A DNA stretch of 45,843 bases from an uncultured Actinomycetes bacterium (GTDB lineage: Bacteria > Actinomycetota > Actinomycetes > S36-B12 > UBA5976). Both the position numbers and the translations under genes were made by a program. Location of the stretch: NCBI GenBank assembly GCA_903951185.1, contig CAJBBC010000101.1:1-45843 (forward strand), written 5' to 3'. Below are positions 31,462-41,306 of this stretch, piece by piece. The notes beneath the pieces are model-generated. The model worked only from the letters and a program-made list of their open reading frames with translations. It had not been told where the DNA came from and made no database searches. Numbering within the stretch: position 1 is the stretch's first letter; each line of letters starts with the position of its first letter.

Positions 31462-33917
31462 AGATTGCCGGTTCGCTGCAAGTTATTAAAAGCTAACCAA
31501 CCTGGAATTGTTGGGAACCAGAAAGTCCAAAATCTAAATAACAGTGTTGCTGAAACAGCAACGCCAGCATCTACTCCCGCTGTAGTTAAACCTGCAGCGA
31601 TAGCAGCTTCAATCGCGCCCAGACCACCAGGAGTTGGAGCTACTTGGCCGATAACCGAACCAGCTAAATACACCACAGCGATTGTGACGATTGTGGCATC
31701 GTCAGTAAATGCGCGCACAGAAGCGTATAACGCACCAATGTAAGAAAGGTTAAGCAAGATAACGCCGCCAACACCTGCCAGAAGTTTAAGTGGTTGGTTG
31801 GCCAGTGCAGTGAAACGTGGCACTACTTGACCCAGGATTGGTTTAACTCGATCGCCGACTCGGTCACGAACATTTGGAATTGAAAGTGCAAACGCAATCG
31901 CCAACGCAATAACAAAAACAGCAATGATTACTGTGCGTGATGGGCGGAACGCTAATTCACTTGAAGTGCCAGCAACAATTGCCATAATCAGTAAAAAGCT
32001 GATGTGGCTAATGAATGCCAGCACTTGCACCAGAGCAATACTTGCGGCGGCAACAGCTGAATTTAAACGCTGTTTAGTTAAATATCGAATATTTATTGCC
32101 ACTGAACCAAGAGTTGGCGGTGCAACTAAAGTGGCAAATGAAGCAGCCCACTGAGTTTGAAAAGTTTTCCATGTGGATAGACGCTCCGGCACAACACCCA
32201 ACATATTTATTGTTGCCGCGATATAAGTCAGGACTGAGAAACCAAATGCAGCTAAAACCCAACTCGGCTTAGCTGAACCAATTAACTCAATCAAATTAAC
32301 TTTTGTTAACTGGCCTAATAGTAAGTAGGCAGCTAAAGTTCCGGCTGCAATAGTGATCAGCGTCCGTGGTTTAACCCGTTCAATTTCAACAGATTGGTCA
32401 TCTGAGCCTTCAGGAAGCAGAGTCAATAAAGTATTTCGAATTTCGGTTAGTAAGTTTTTATTCTTTTTAAGTAAATCTCGAGTTGGGTTTGAAAAAGCTA
32501 CTAATTGCAGCGCTGGTAAAGCTTTTGTAATTGTGGCATCGCCAAGGATGTACCGGGCCGCTGTGATGGCTCGCTCAGGGGAACTTCGCATTGACAGCGT
32601 GCAAAGTGCTTCGGCTAAATCAATTCGAAGTAGCACATCGCTGGCAGCAATTGCCCCATCTTCTAATTCAGTTAAATAAACCTGACCATCTGAACCCAGA
32701 ACGAAACTTTCGGCAGTCAAGCTGCGATGAGCTATTCGCGCGGCATGTAAATCACGAACTATTTCCCAAGCACCAGCTAATTCAGCATCAGCAAGTTTGT
32801 GGTCAATTACATCGAATCGGCGCCCAGGCAAGTGATCGAATGCCAAAACGGCAGCGTCTGGACCAACTTCAGCTACTGAAATTAAATTTGGTGTGCGGAT
32901 TCCGGCTGTTGAAATAGCCCAGCTATTTAGCGCAATTCGCTCAAGCCGGCGTCGCATAGATGTTCCGCTGCCACCAGAATCATCGCGAAGTCGAATTGAG
33001 CGATAAATAGCTTGGGCTAAGCCTGCGCCTTCTAAGTCGCGATCAAGCACAATGAGATCTAATCGGCGACCATCTAAAGTGCTGGCATCGTAACCACGAC
33101 CAGACTCAAGTACTTCAGCTGCACGTAGTAACGAAAGCGGTAAATCTACAGTGGCGAGTGTGTCCGCAATTTGATTTCCAGGTGGCCGAGTTGTGTCAGT
33201 ACCAAGTAAATATCGAATTAGTAAACCAACTGCCCAGCCGGCCAAAATTGAAACTAATAAACCTGTGGTCGTAATACCACCACTGATGATGTCAGATAGT
33301 GCAATTGATCCAATGACGACTCCGGAAACAAAATTCCATCTATGCCTAGACATAGTTCGCGCCACAGTGTTCATGGCCGCAAGACCACCAATAAGTAAGT
33401 TCAACGGAACTGCAACTGTGGTGTCAGTTGTGCCAGCAAAAGCCAATAGTAAGGGCTGAGCATCTACTTGTGTGACTGTCCAAGATGCAAAAGATAAAAG
33501 CGCAACAGTAATCAGTAGGCCGGCGATTGCTTCCATCAACTGACGTGCACGTCGGCGCAAAATTAAGTCAAAAGCAACAGCCACTGGGAAAGCTAAAGCA
33601 CCTAAACCTGAAACGAAACTAGCTACATATAAAAGGGCGCTAGGTAGTCGGTTAGCTCCTTGTGAAATATCTTGGCCAATACCTGTGGCCGTACTTTGGG
33701 CTAAATATGAAAGCAAACTTGCCGCGGCAATACTCACCAGCACTATTGCAAAACGTGCCAAATCACCTGGTCGACGTAGGCGGCGCTCGAGAACTGCATC
33801 CTCGATAACCAGAGTCGAGCTGTAGGAACTCAAGTGAACACCTTGTAAGTACTTGCGCCGGTAGACCGGAGCGGGCGGATTTATTGGTTTTCCTATTATC
33901 TCTAAGTTTTCAGGCAC
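31458..33917 (-). CDS. LPG-synthase-TM-like flippase protein with central pseudokinase
   Basis: An 819-residue membrane protein. An N-terminal block of about 6-7 helices (50-240) is followed by a soluble kinase-like domain (about 255-480) and a C-terminal block of about 8 helices (510-815) with the pattern of the lysylphosphatidylglycerol-synthase transmembrane (TIGR00374/MprF flippase-like) family. In the kinase-like part, the catalytic-loop motif H-R-D reads HRS (397-399) and DFG reads TEL (416-418), so the catalytic and metal aspartates are gone. It probably binds or moves a lipid at the membrane; the substrate is not visible. The GTG start at 33917 has no clear ribosome-binding site. TTG 33833, with AAGGTG upstream, is a good alternative. 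It is a stable neighbour of moeZ in actinobacteria. Confidence 0.75.
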   Translation of the reverse strand: MPENLEIIGKPINPPAPVYRRKYLQGVHLSSYSSTLVIEDAVLERRLRRPGDLARFAIVLVSIAAASLLSYLAQSTATGIGQDISQGANRLPSALLYVASFVSGLGALAFPVAVAFDLILRRRARQLMEAIAGLLITVALLSFASWTVTQVDAQPLLLAFAGTTDTTVAVPLNLLIGGLAAMNTVARTMSRHRWNFVSGVVIGSIALSDIISGGITTTGLLVSILAGWAVGLLIRYLLGTDTTRPPGNQIADTLATVDLPLSLLRAAEVLESGRGYDASTLDGRRLDLIVLDRDLEGAGLAQAIYRSIRLRDDSGGSGTSMRRRLERIALNSWAISTAGIRTPNLISVAEVGPDAAVLAFDHLPGRRFDVIDHKLADAELAGAWEIVRDLHAARIAHRSLTAESFVLGSDGQVYLTELEDGAIAASDVLLRIDLAEALCTLSMRSSPERAITAARYILGDATITKALPALQLVAFSNPTRDLLKKNKNLLTEIRNTLLTLLPEGSDDQSVEIERVKPRTLITIAAGTLAAYLLLGQLTKVNLIELIGSAKPSWVLAAFGFSVLTYIAATINMLGVVPERLSTWKTFQTQWAASFATLVAPPTLGSVAINIRYLTKQRLNSAVAAASIALVQVLAFISHISFLLIMAIVAGTSSELAFRPSRTVIIAVFVIALAIAFALSIPNVRDRVGDRVKPILGQVVPRFTALANQPLKLLAGVGGVILLNLSYIGALYASVRAFTDDATIVTIAVVYLAGSVIGQVAPTPGGLGAIEAAIAAGLTTAGVDAGVAVSATLLFRFWTFWFPTIPGWLAFNNLQRTGNL

Positions 33918-33962
33918 TATGTGGCCGCAGATTTGTCATGGCTACATGGTGGAATAGACCTA

Positions 33963-36900
33963 ATGACCCGCTTAATCCTTGACGCTACGCCACCGGAACA
34001 ACCGGTAGCCACTGCTTTAGATGTGAACCAACAAGCGGTGGTCGATCACACTCGAGGTGCACTACGTGTTTTAGCCGGTCCTGGCACCGGAAAAACTACG
34101 ACATTAGTTGAAGCAATGGCCGCACGCCTAGTTGGCGAGCAAGCTCTAAAACCGAATCAAGTTCTTGGCTTAACATTCGGTCGACGCGCTGCGCTTGATT
34201 GGCGCGATCGCGTGACTGCTCAAATAGGCGGCGGCGAAGTTCCACTTATTAGCACCTTTCATTCGTTCTGCTATGCCTTAGTGCGGATGTATGAACCAAG
34301 TGAGCGTTATGTAAATCCCATTCGGTTACTTTCTGGCCCAGAACAAGAAGCTAGGTCTAGACAACTTTTTAATAATTCAATTAATGACGGCCGGCTAACT
34401 TGGCCAACAGAATTAATGCCAGCAGTTGGCACTCGTGGATTAGCTGAAGAAGTTCGCGAAGTTATGTCTCGTACTCGTTCGCATTTAATGGATCCGGCGC
34501 AATTAGTTTCACTTGGTAAGCAATCTGCAAATGAAACTTGGCAAGCAATTGGCAAATTCATGGATGAATATCTAGACGTCCTAGACTCTGAAGGCGTTTT
34601 AGATTACAGCGAACTTATTTATCGCGCTGTGCTTTTGTGTAATCAACCTGAAGTTGCGAAGGATTTACATCAGCAGTTTAAAGCCATCTTTGTCGACGAG
34701 TATCAAGATACTGATCCAGGCCAAGTTGAATTGCTTAAAGCAATGATCGGACCAGAAACTTCCTTAGTTGTAGTTGGTGATATCGATCAAGCTATTTACG
34801 GCTTCCGTGGTGCAGATGAATCTGGGTTACGTAAATTTGATGAAGTTTTTGCTCCACTTTTCAGCGGTGACATTAAAGATGAAGTTTTAACTAACTGTCG
34901 TAGATTTGGTCCGACTATTCGTGCGGCAGCCACGGCAGTAATTGAAAAACAATTCCCAATCGGAATCGATCCAGAATTAATTCGGGAACATCGAAACCCG
35001 ACTGTAAGTGCGACAAATAAAGATGAATTACTAGTTCGAACTTATGATTCAGAAGGTGCTGAAGCTTCAAATATTGCCAATTTAGTAGCCAGAGCTCATG
35101 CCCATGAAGGTTATGCCTGGTCTGATATCGCAGTAATAGTAAGGTCAGCGAGAGTTTCGATGCCAGCAATCCAACGGGCTTTGATTTCGGCTGGTGTTCC
35201 CGTCACGGTGGCGGCTGACGAAGTGCCGTTACATCTAGACCCAGCAGTTATGCCCTTACTTGATTTACTTCGAGTTATTGATGAACCATCGGCATTAAGT
35301 CCAGAAGTTGCGATGGATTTATTGGCCGGACCGTTAGCAAACGTTGACCAAATTGATTTAAGGCGACTTACTGCTTATTTGCGCAAAACTGAGCGCATTA
35401 ACGGTAACTCACCTAAACCATCGACAGTGTTAATCGCCCAAGTTATTGCTGAACCGGGACTACTTTCGCAAGTGCCAAGAGGTGCTTTTGATTCAATAGT
35501 TTCAACAGTAACTCGGCTTGGTAATTTGATTAGCTCAGCTCGAAGTTTAATTACAAAAGGTGCAACACCGCATGAAGTTCTAGATTTTATCTGGCAAGAG
35601 TCAGACTGGCGAATACAACTTGAAGATCGATCGCTCTCATTTGATTTTAGTTCGCAAAATGCTAATCGTGATTTAGATTCAATTTGTGCGCTATTTGATT
35701 TGGCGAATCGATTTGTTATTCGCGGCGGCGGAAAAGATTTAACAATTTTCTTAGCGGAAATTGAATCACAAGCTATCCCAGCTGAACCATTAGCTGAAAA
35801 CGATATACGTAGTGATTCAGTTCGACTTTTAACTGCACACCGCGCTAAAGGTTTACAGTGGCCGATGGTGATTGTTGCTGGTGCGCAAGAAAACCTATGG
35901 CCAGACCTTCGGTCACATCAAACTATTTTGCAAGCAGATCGAATAGGTAAAAACGAAGTTTTGATGCCACCTACTTTTGCCGAAACACTTGCTGGTGAAC
36001 GCCGACTCTTTTATGTGGCAGTCACTAGAGCGATGCAAAAGCTTGTTTTAACTGCGGTCGATACTTCGATTAACGATGACGGGGTTCAACCATCCCGATT
36101 CTTAAGGGATATTCAAGCAAAATTAACGGATTTAGATTGGCAACACATAGGCGGTCGTCCTAAGCGCCCACTGAATGTGGATGGTTTAGTTTCTAGTTTG
36201 CGGCGCGTTCTGATGGATGCTAATTCCAGCCCAGAGTTGAAAACTGCGGCAGCTAGCCGATTAGCCAAAATAGGTAAGAAAGATTCGCCTGTATTCAAAA
36301 ATGCACTACCTGAAAATTGGTGGGGGATTAATGAAATTACTAAGAATGAGAAAGCTAAAAATAATTCTGTAGCGCTTTCAGCTACAGCAATTGAAAATAT
36401 TGAATTATGTTCATTGCGCTGGTTCCTCGAACGTAAAGTTGGGGCCATTTCAGATTCATCAACCAAAATGATTTTTGGCAACATTTTGCATTTAATTGCA
36501 GCCGGACTGCAAAATTCAGAAATTCCAACTGACTTAGATTTCATAAACACAAAAATTGACCAAGTTTGGCCAGAGTTAGGTTACGAAGCTAGTTGGGAAT
36601 CTACTCGGGAAAGGCAAGAGGCTCGGGACGCTTCAGTTCGATTGCTTAATTGGTTTATCGAACATAATGAAAATGAAAGTTTGGCAGAAACACAACTTGC
36701 CTTAACTAAATCAATCTCAGATGAATTTGGAAATGACTACCAAGTAAATATCACCGGCTTTGCCGATCGGGTGGAATTCACTGTAGACGGAGTAATGATT
36801 TATGATTTCAAAACTTCAAAGAAAATTGTGAAGAAAAGTGAACTTGCTCAAAATGTGCAGTTAGCACTTTATTCTTATCTGTTTGAAAATGGCAACTACA

Positions 36901-37184
36901 AAGTTGGTGACGAAGTTCGCAAACTAGAAGAAGGACAGTTTGTTCAAGGCGCTGCGCTTATTCAGCTGCGTAACGGAACGGCTGACTCTCCTGAAATTCA
37001 GTTATTAAAAGCTGGCGATCATGATGATAGTTCTGATCGATCAATTGAAACAAGAATCTCAGAAGCTGCTTTTGTTGCTGCCAATGAAATTTATGAAACA
37101 AAGTACGATGAACAAACTTGTAAATTTTGTGCAGTCCGAACACTTTGTCCCGCCACAACAGAGGGTCGGCAGGTGCAGTTATGA
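33963..37184 (+). CDS. adnA: AdnA: helicase-nuclease subunit (UvrD-like, Fe-S nuclease)
   Basis: About 1,073 residues. The UvrD/PcrA-type motor has Walker A 'GPGTGKT' (39-45), 'FVDEYQDTD' (motif II) and 'VAVTRAMQKL' (motif VI). The C-terminal ~330 residues form a RecB-type PD-(D/E)XK nuclease: 'GNILH', 'YDFKTSKK' and a Q-x-x-x-Y helix. A C-x-n-C-x2-C-x5-C set, one Cys in 'ELCSLRW' and three in 'CKFCAVRTLC', fits an Fe-S cluster as in AddB. AdnA pairs with AdnB to resect double-strand DNA ends in actinobacteria. I chose ATG 33963; GTG 33921 would start only 3 bases from the divergent gene's start. The stop overlaps the adnB start (ATGA). Confidence 0.88.
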   Translation: MTRLILDATPPEQPVATALDVNQQAVVDHTRGALRVLAGPGTGKTTTLVEAMAARLVGEQALKPNQVLGLTFGRRAALDWRDRVTAQIGGGEVPLISTFHSFCYALVRMYEPSERYVNPIRLLSGPEQEARSRQLFNNSINDGRLTWPTELMPAVGTRGLAEEVREVMSRTRSHLMDPAQLVSLGKQSANETWQAIGKFMDEYLDVLDSEGVLDYSELIYRAVLLCNQPEVAKDLHQQFKAIFVDEYQDTDPGQVELLKAMIGPETSLVVVGDIDQAIYGFRGADESGLRKFDEVFAPLFSGDIKDEVLTNCRRFGPTIRAAATAVIEKQFPIGIDPELIREHRNPTVSATNKDELLVRTYDSEGAEASNIANLVARAHAHEGYAWSDIAVIVRSARVSMPAIQRALISAGVPVTVAADEVPLHLDPAVMPLLDLLRVIDEPSALSPEVAMDLLAGPLANVDQIDLRRLTAYLRKTERINGNSPKPSTVLIAQVIAEPGLLSQVPRGAFDSIVSTVTRLGNLISSARSLITKGATPHEVLDFIWQESDWRIQLEDRSLSFDFSSQNANRDLDSICALFDLANRFVIRGGGKDLTIFLAEIESQAIPAEPLAENDIRSDSVRLLTAHRAKGLQWPMVIVAGAQENLWPDLRSHQTILQADRIGKNEVLMPPTFAETLAGERRLFYVAVTRAMQKLVLTAVDTSINDDGVQPSRFLRDIQAKLTDLDWQHIGGRPKRPLNVDGLVSSLRRVLMDANSSPELKTAAASRLAKIGKKDSPVFKNALPENWWGINEITKNEKAKNNSVALSATAIENIELCSLRWFLERKVGAISDSSTKMIFGNILHLIAAGLQNSEIPTDLDFINTKIDQVWPELGYEASWESTRERQEARDASVRLLNWFIEHNENESLAETQLALTKSISDEFGNDYQVNITGFADRVEFTVDGVMIYDFKTSKKIVKKSELAQNVQLALYSYLFENGNYKVGDEVRKLEEGQFVQGAALIQLRNGTADSPEIQLLKAGDHDDSSDRSIETRISEAAFVAANEIYETKYDEQTCKFCAVRTLCPATTEGRQVQL

Positions 37185-40100
37185 AACTAGAACAAGATTT
37201 AGTGCGTAAATCACTCGCCAAGATGATTGCAAAAACTCCGTCACCTGAACAATGGATTGCGATCGAAGCCCCGCTTGAGCCGGGATTAATTGTGGCGGGG
37301 GCCGGCACAGGTAAAACAACTGTGATGGCTGCGCGGATTGCGTGGCTGGTGATGACCGGAAAGATTTCGCCAGATCGAATTTTAGGTTTAACTTTCACAA
37401 CTAAAGCGACAAGTGAACTTCAAAATAGGGTGCGCTCATACTTGCCAGCCGCCATTAAATTCGCTCAAGAAGCAGGTTTTCATACTGCTGATGAAATGGG
37501 TGAACCAACAATTTTGACGTACAACGCATTTGGTTCCCGATTACTTAAAGAACATGCGCTCAGATTAGGCCTTGAACCAGGTGCTCGAGTAGTTGTTGAT
37601 GCCACCAGATATCAACTTGGTATGCGGGTTGTTTGTAATACAGATGTTGACTTATCTAATTTTGGTTTTACGGCAGTAGATGCGGTTTCCGATTTAATAA
37701 AACTTGATGAGCAACTGGCTAACTATCTGATTGAACCTGACCTACTGATCGAAACTGATCTTAAAACTATTGCAAATCTTGATTTAGTCGAAAAACCGCA
37801 AGCCATAACTGAAGCAATGCGTACAACCTGTGCGAAGCGAATTGAATTAGCCAAGTTAGTAAAAGCATTTAGACTTGCCAAGATTTCAGCTGACATTATT
37901 GATTACTCGGATCAAATTAGGTTGGCGGCCAAAGCAGCCCAAACTTCGATAGCAATGCAAGAGCTACTTAAAGAGCAATTCGGCGTTGTATTACTAGATG
38001 AATATCAAGACACTGGAATCGGGCAAAAAGTTTTATTGCAGTCACTCTTTGGAAACGGTCACCCAGTTACAGCAGTGGGTGATCCATGCCAAGCAATTTA
38101 TGGCTGGCGTGGTGCTGAAATTACAAATATGGATCTATTCCCAACGGACTTTCCAATTGCAACTGAACCATTTAAGCCAGCTAATCAATTCAATTTAACT
38201 GGCAATCGACGGTCAGGTGAAAATATATTGGCCGCTGCTAACACGTTAAGTGAGCAACTTCGTGAACTGCATCCAATCATTTCGCCACTTGAGGCAAAGA
38301 ATGAAGAAATTGCACCAGGCAAAATTCAAGTTGGTTTGTTAAATACTTTTGAAGATGAAGTTCAATGGATTGCTGATCAAGTTGCAAATCTAGACCTCGG
38401 GGATAACTGGGGCCAAGTTGCTGTCTTAATCCGCGAAAACAAACATATTGGATATTTTGTTAAAGCTCTTGAGGATAGAAATATTCCTGTGCAAGTCGCT
38501 GATGCGGGAGCGTTAATTAATCTGCCAGAAGTTCGCGATGTAATTAGCTATTTAATGGTTACCGCTGATCCAACCTCAAATACGGCCTTAGCTCGGATTT
38601 TGACGAGCCCTCGGTGGGCAATTGGCCCAAGAGATTTAGCGTTACTTGGTCGCGAAGCAAGCGAATTAGTTAAGAGTGAAACTCGCGATTCAACATTCAG
38701 TGAACAATTTGAAATGGTGGCAGCTAGCACTGATCGAGTAGACCGAGCCTGTTTATTAGATGCCCTTGAATTAGCCGGCGAAAGTGAGATGAGCTATTCG
38801 CCTGAAGCCAGGGCGCGGATGGTGGCTTTAGCCAGTGAGTTACGTGATTTGCGAAAGCATGTAAGTAATTCGATTCCTGAACTAATTAGCCGAATAGTTC
38901 GAGTTACTGGGATCGGAATCCAAGCGATGTTACATCAAGAAGGTAAGCAAGTAACCGGGTTTGATCGCATTTCGGCTTTGATGGATTTAGCTGGATCATA
39001 TTCAAATTTAGATGGCGAAACTTCACTCCGAGCATTTATGGCATTCCTTTCGGATGCTGGTCGGTTTAATCAACACACAGCTGCAGAAATTTCATTACTA
39101 GAAAACGCAGTCACTGTTATGTCTATCCATAAATCCAAAGGTTTGGAATTCCCGATTGTAGTTCTTCCCGAAGTCACTAAATCAGTTTTTCCATCCGGAA
39201 CTAACCTTTCACACTGGCCTAAATCTGCAAATAGAATTCCAACTGAACTTTTGCCAAAAAATATTTATTCAAAAGTTCCAACTTTCCCAATTAACAATGT
39301 TCCGAAATTAAAAGACTATGAAGTTTTTACAAAATCGCATAGTAGCGAACGCGATATAGACGAAAGACGTTTAGCTTATGTCGCTGTAACAAGAGCTGAA
39401 CATACATTAATTGCGAGTGCTTCATGGTGGGGTCCAACTCAAGTTAAAACTCGTGGACCAAGCGATTTTCTAGCCGCAGTTAAAAAACATGAAAATGTAC
39501 CCGGTATTTGGGAACTAGCGCCTGATGATGATGCCATAAATCCGTTAACGGAATCGGTAGTTGGAATTTCTTGGCCGCAAGATACAGCTGGCGAAATTCG
39601 ACCAAAACTAATTGAAGCTGCGAAATTAGTCACAAATCCAAAAACTGAAGATGTAACTAAGTTATCCGCAGACGAGCTGGCGCTAATCAAGCAGTGGGAT
39701 GCAGATCTTGAATCTATTGAAATCGAATTTGACCGCAGTAAGCAGACTGAGCGGATAGTTAAACTTCCAGCGAGCTTGTCAGCCAGCCAAGTTATGGATC
39801 TAAAGAAAGATGAACAAAGCTTCTTAAAAACTTTAGTTCGACCAATGCCGCGCAAACCTTCACCAGCGGCAACTCGAGGAACAAAATTCCACGCCTGGGT
39901 TGAAGAGTTTTACCATAAGCGTGCGCTGATTGATCCAGAAACATTACCTGGTGCAGGTGACTCAGATATTTACTCGGATGAAGTTTTAGCTCAGATGAAA
40001 GAAGCTTTCCAAACTGGATTATTTGCCGAGCGGCCTAATGCCGAATTAGAGCTGCCATTTGCGCTGGTTATAAAAGGTAGAACCTGGCGAGGCCGAATAG

Positions 40101-40342
40101 ATGCAATTTTTAAGGGCACCTTGGAAAACCCGGATACCCCAGGCTGGTTAGTAGTTGACTGGAAAACCGGTAAATCGGGAACCGCAGATGAATTACAACT
40201 TAGTATTTATCGCCACGCCTTGGCTGAGTTGAAACAGTGTGATCCTGAAGAAGTTCAGGCGGCTTTCTATTATGTTTCTGAAAAAGTTGTTGCTTTCCCG
40301 CAGAAATTACTCTCGCGAGAAGACTTAGAAGATTTGATCTAG
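37181..40342 (+). CDS. adnB: AdnB: helicase-nuclease subunit
   Basis: About 1,053 residues. The UvrD-type helicase has 'GAGTGKT' (40-46), 'LLDEYQDTG' and 'VAVTRAEHTL'. The C-terminal nuclease domain has 'RGTKFHAWVEEF' and 'VVDWKTGKSG' followed by 'QLSIYRHAL', i.e. the G-x-x-x-H, D-x-K and Q-x-x-x-Y motifs. It lacks the four-Cys Fe-S set of AdnA. Together they form the actinobacterial end-resection complex that replaces RecBCD/AddAB. ATG 37181 overlaps the adnA stop by four bases, giving coupled synthesis. A longer in-frame start at 37127 inside adnA is rejected. The order adnA-adnB-nudC-uvrD2 matches Rv3202c-Rv3198c, minus the Rv3200c channel gene. Confidence 0.9.
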   Translation: MKLEQDLVRKSLAKMIAKTPSPEQWIAIEAPLEPGLIVAGAGTGKTTVMAARIAWLVMTGKISPDRILGLTFTTKATSELQNRVRSYLPAAIKFAQEAGFHTADEMGEPTILTYNAFGSRLLKEHALRLGLEPGARVVVDATRYQLGMRVVCNTDVDLSNFGFTAVDAVSDLIKLDEQLANYLIEPDLLIETDLKTIANLDLVEKPQAITEAMRTTCAKRIELAKLVKAFRLAKISADIIDYSDQIRLAAKAAQTSIAMQELLKEQFGVVLLDEYQDTGIGQKVLLQSLFGNGHPVTAVGDPCQAIYGWRGAEITNMDLFPTDFPIATEPFKPANQFNLTGNRRSGENILAAANTLSEQLRELHPIISPLEAKNEEIAPGKIQVGLLNTFEDEVQWIADQVANLDLGDNWGQVAVLIRENKHIGYFVKALEDRNIPVQVADAGALINLPEVRDVISYLMVTADPTSNTALARILTSPRWAIGPRDLALLGREASELVKSETRDSTFSEQFEMVAASTDRVDRACLLDALELAGESEMSYSPEARARMVALASELRDLRKHVSNSIPELISRIVRVTGIGIQAMLHQEGKQVTGFDRISALMDLAGSYSNLDGETSLRAFMAFLSDAGRFNQHTAAEISLLENAVTVMSIHKSKGLEFPIVVLPEVTKSVFPSGTNLSHWPKSANRIPTELLPKNIYSKVPTFPINNVPKLKDYEVFTKSHSSERDIDERRLAYVAVTRAEHTLIASASWWGPTQVKTRGPSDFLAAVKKHENVPGIWELAPDDDAINPLTESVVGISWPQDTAGEIRPKLIEAAKLVTNPKTEDVTKLSADELALIKQWDADLESIEIEFDRSKQTERIVKLPASLSASQVMDLKKDEQSFLKTLVRPMPRKPSPAATRGTKFHAWVEEFYHKRALIDPETLPGAGDSDIYSDEVLAQMKEAFQTGLFAERPNAELELPFALVIKGRTWRGRIDAIFKGTLENPDTPGWLVVDWKTGKSGTADELQLSIYRHALAELKQCDPEEVQAAFYYVSEKVVAFPQKLLSREDLEDLI

Positions 40343-40345
40343 GCT
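40340..40345 (+). promoter_or_regulatory. -10 element of nudC overlapping the adnB stop codon
   Basis: TAGGCT includes the adnB TAG stop (40340-40342) and ends 7 bases before GTG 40353, with no ribosome-binding site. Confidence 0.45.
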
Positions 40346-40352
40346 CATACCT

Positions 40353-41273
40353 GTGAGTCATCTACTTTCCGAGTTACCGCTAGCTAGATTTGAAGTGGAT
40401 CGAGCAGCGTATTTACGGTCAAGGCCAGACTGGTTAACTGAAATCTGGACACAAGATTCAACCAGAGTTTTAGTAGTCAATGATGGAAAAATTCCGGTTA
40501 CCGATGACCTCTCCTTAATTTTGACAAAACCAGGACACTTTAATTTATTGAGTGCCCAAGTCGCCGAAGATATTTCTTTACTTGGTGTGACGAGCGAACA
40601 TACTTACCTTGTTTATTTCACAACTAATGATCAGTTATCCGAAGCCAGCTGGGTTAGCCTTCGTGACGTTGGCGCTCAACTTTCTGCGCTCGATGTTGGT
40701 TTAGCCACAAGTGCAACTGCACTGGGTGCTTGGCACGAGAACCATAAATACTGTGCAAAATGTGGAGCAAGCACAATTGTGAGTGCAGCCGGTTGGTCGC
40801 GGACTTGTTCGATGGAAAAAACTGAACACTATCCACGCACTGAACCGGCAATGATTGTTGCTGTTCAAGATCAAGCCGGACGGATTTTACTTGGGCGCCG
40901 TAAGCAATGGGCAGATAGTTGGTTTTCAACGCTCGCGGGTTTTGTTGAAGCAGGAGAATCAGCAGAATCTTGTGTTATTAGAGAAGTTTTTGAAGAATCA
41001 GGCATAACTATAGATCCAAATACTTTGCAGTACTTAGGCAGTCAACCTTGGCCATTTCCAGCATCCCTAATGCTTGGGTACCGAGCAACGGCAATAAGTA
41101 CCGACTTGAAATCTGATGATGACGAGATGGCTGAAGTTAAGTGGTTTAGCAGAAGTGAATTCATCGCCGCCTGTGAAAGTAAAGGCCTACAGTTACCGAA
41201 CCAAACAACAATTGCTTGGCACTTAATTCAGGCTTGGTTTGGCGAAGATATGCCAACTACTTGGTGCAGGTAA
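40353..41273 (+). CDS. nudC: NAD+ diphosphatase NudC
   Basis: A 306-residue Nudix hydrolase of the NudC type. It has an N-terminal domain, then a zinc-ribbon remnant ('CAKC', C134 and C137), and the Nudix box 'GFVEAGESAESCVIREVFEESGI' in two parts (G-x5-E-x7-R-E-x2-E-E-x-G). The downstream 'SQPWPFPASLM' is the NADH-pyrophosphatase signature. It splits NAD(H) into NMN and AMP and can remove NAD caps from RNA. The second Cys pair of the zinc site is incomplete: one Cys followed by 'SMEK'. The GTG start lies 7 bases after the -10. Confidence 0.93.
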   Translation: MSHLLSELPLARFEVDRAAYLRSRPDWLTEIWTQDSTRVLVVNDGKIPVTDDLSLILTKPGHFNLLSAQVAEDISLLGVTSEHTYLVYFTTNDQLSEASWVSLRDVGAQLSALDVGLATSATALGAWHENHKYCAKCGASTIVSAAGWSRTCSMEKTEHYPRTEPAMIVAVQDQAGRILLGRRKQWADSWFSTLAGFVEAGESAESCVIREVFEESGITIDPNTLQYLGSQPWPFPASLMLGYRATAISTDLKSDDDEMAEVKWFSRSEFIAACESKGLQLPNQTTIAWHLIQAWFGEDMPTTWCR

Positions 41274-41294
41274 CTCGGTCAAACTAGCCTTTGC

Positions 41295-41300
41295 GAGAAT
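41295..41300 (+). promoter_or_regulatory. Weak -10 of a probable leaderless uvrD2 transcript
   Basis: GAGAAT fits only the loose xAxxxT pattern and ends 6 bases before ATG 41307. No ribosome-binding site is visible. Confidence 0.35.
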
Positions 41301-41306
41301 AGACCG

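Noticed and set aside
33921..33962. adnA starting at GTG 33921
   Set aside because: It would begin 3 bases from the divergent gene's start and add 14 unconserved residues; ATG 33963 fits the family better.
37127..37180. adnB starting inside adnA at 37127
   Set aside because: ATG 37181 overlaps the adnA stop in the usual ATGA manner, and the extra 18 residues are just another frame of the adnA Fe-S segment.
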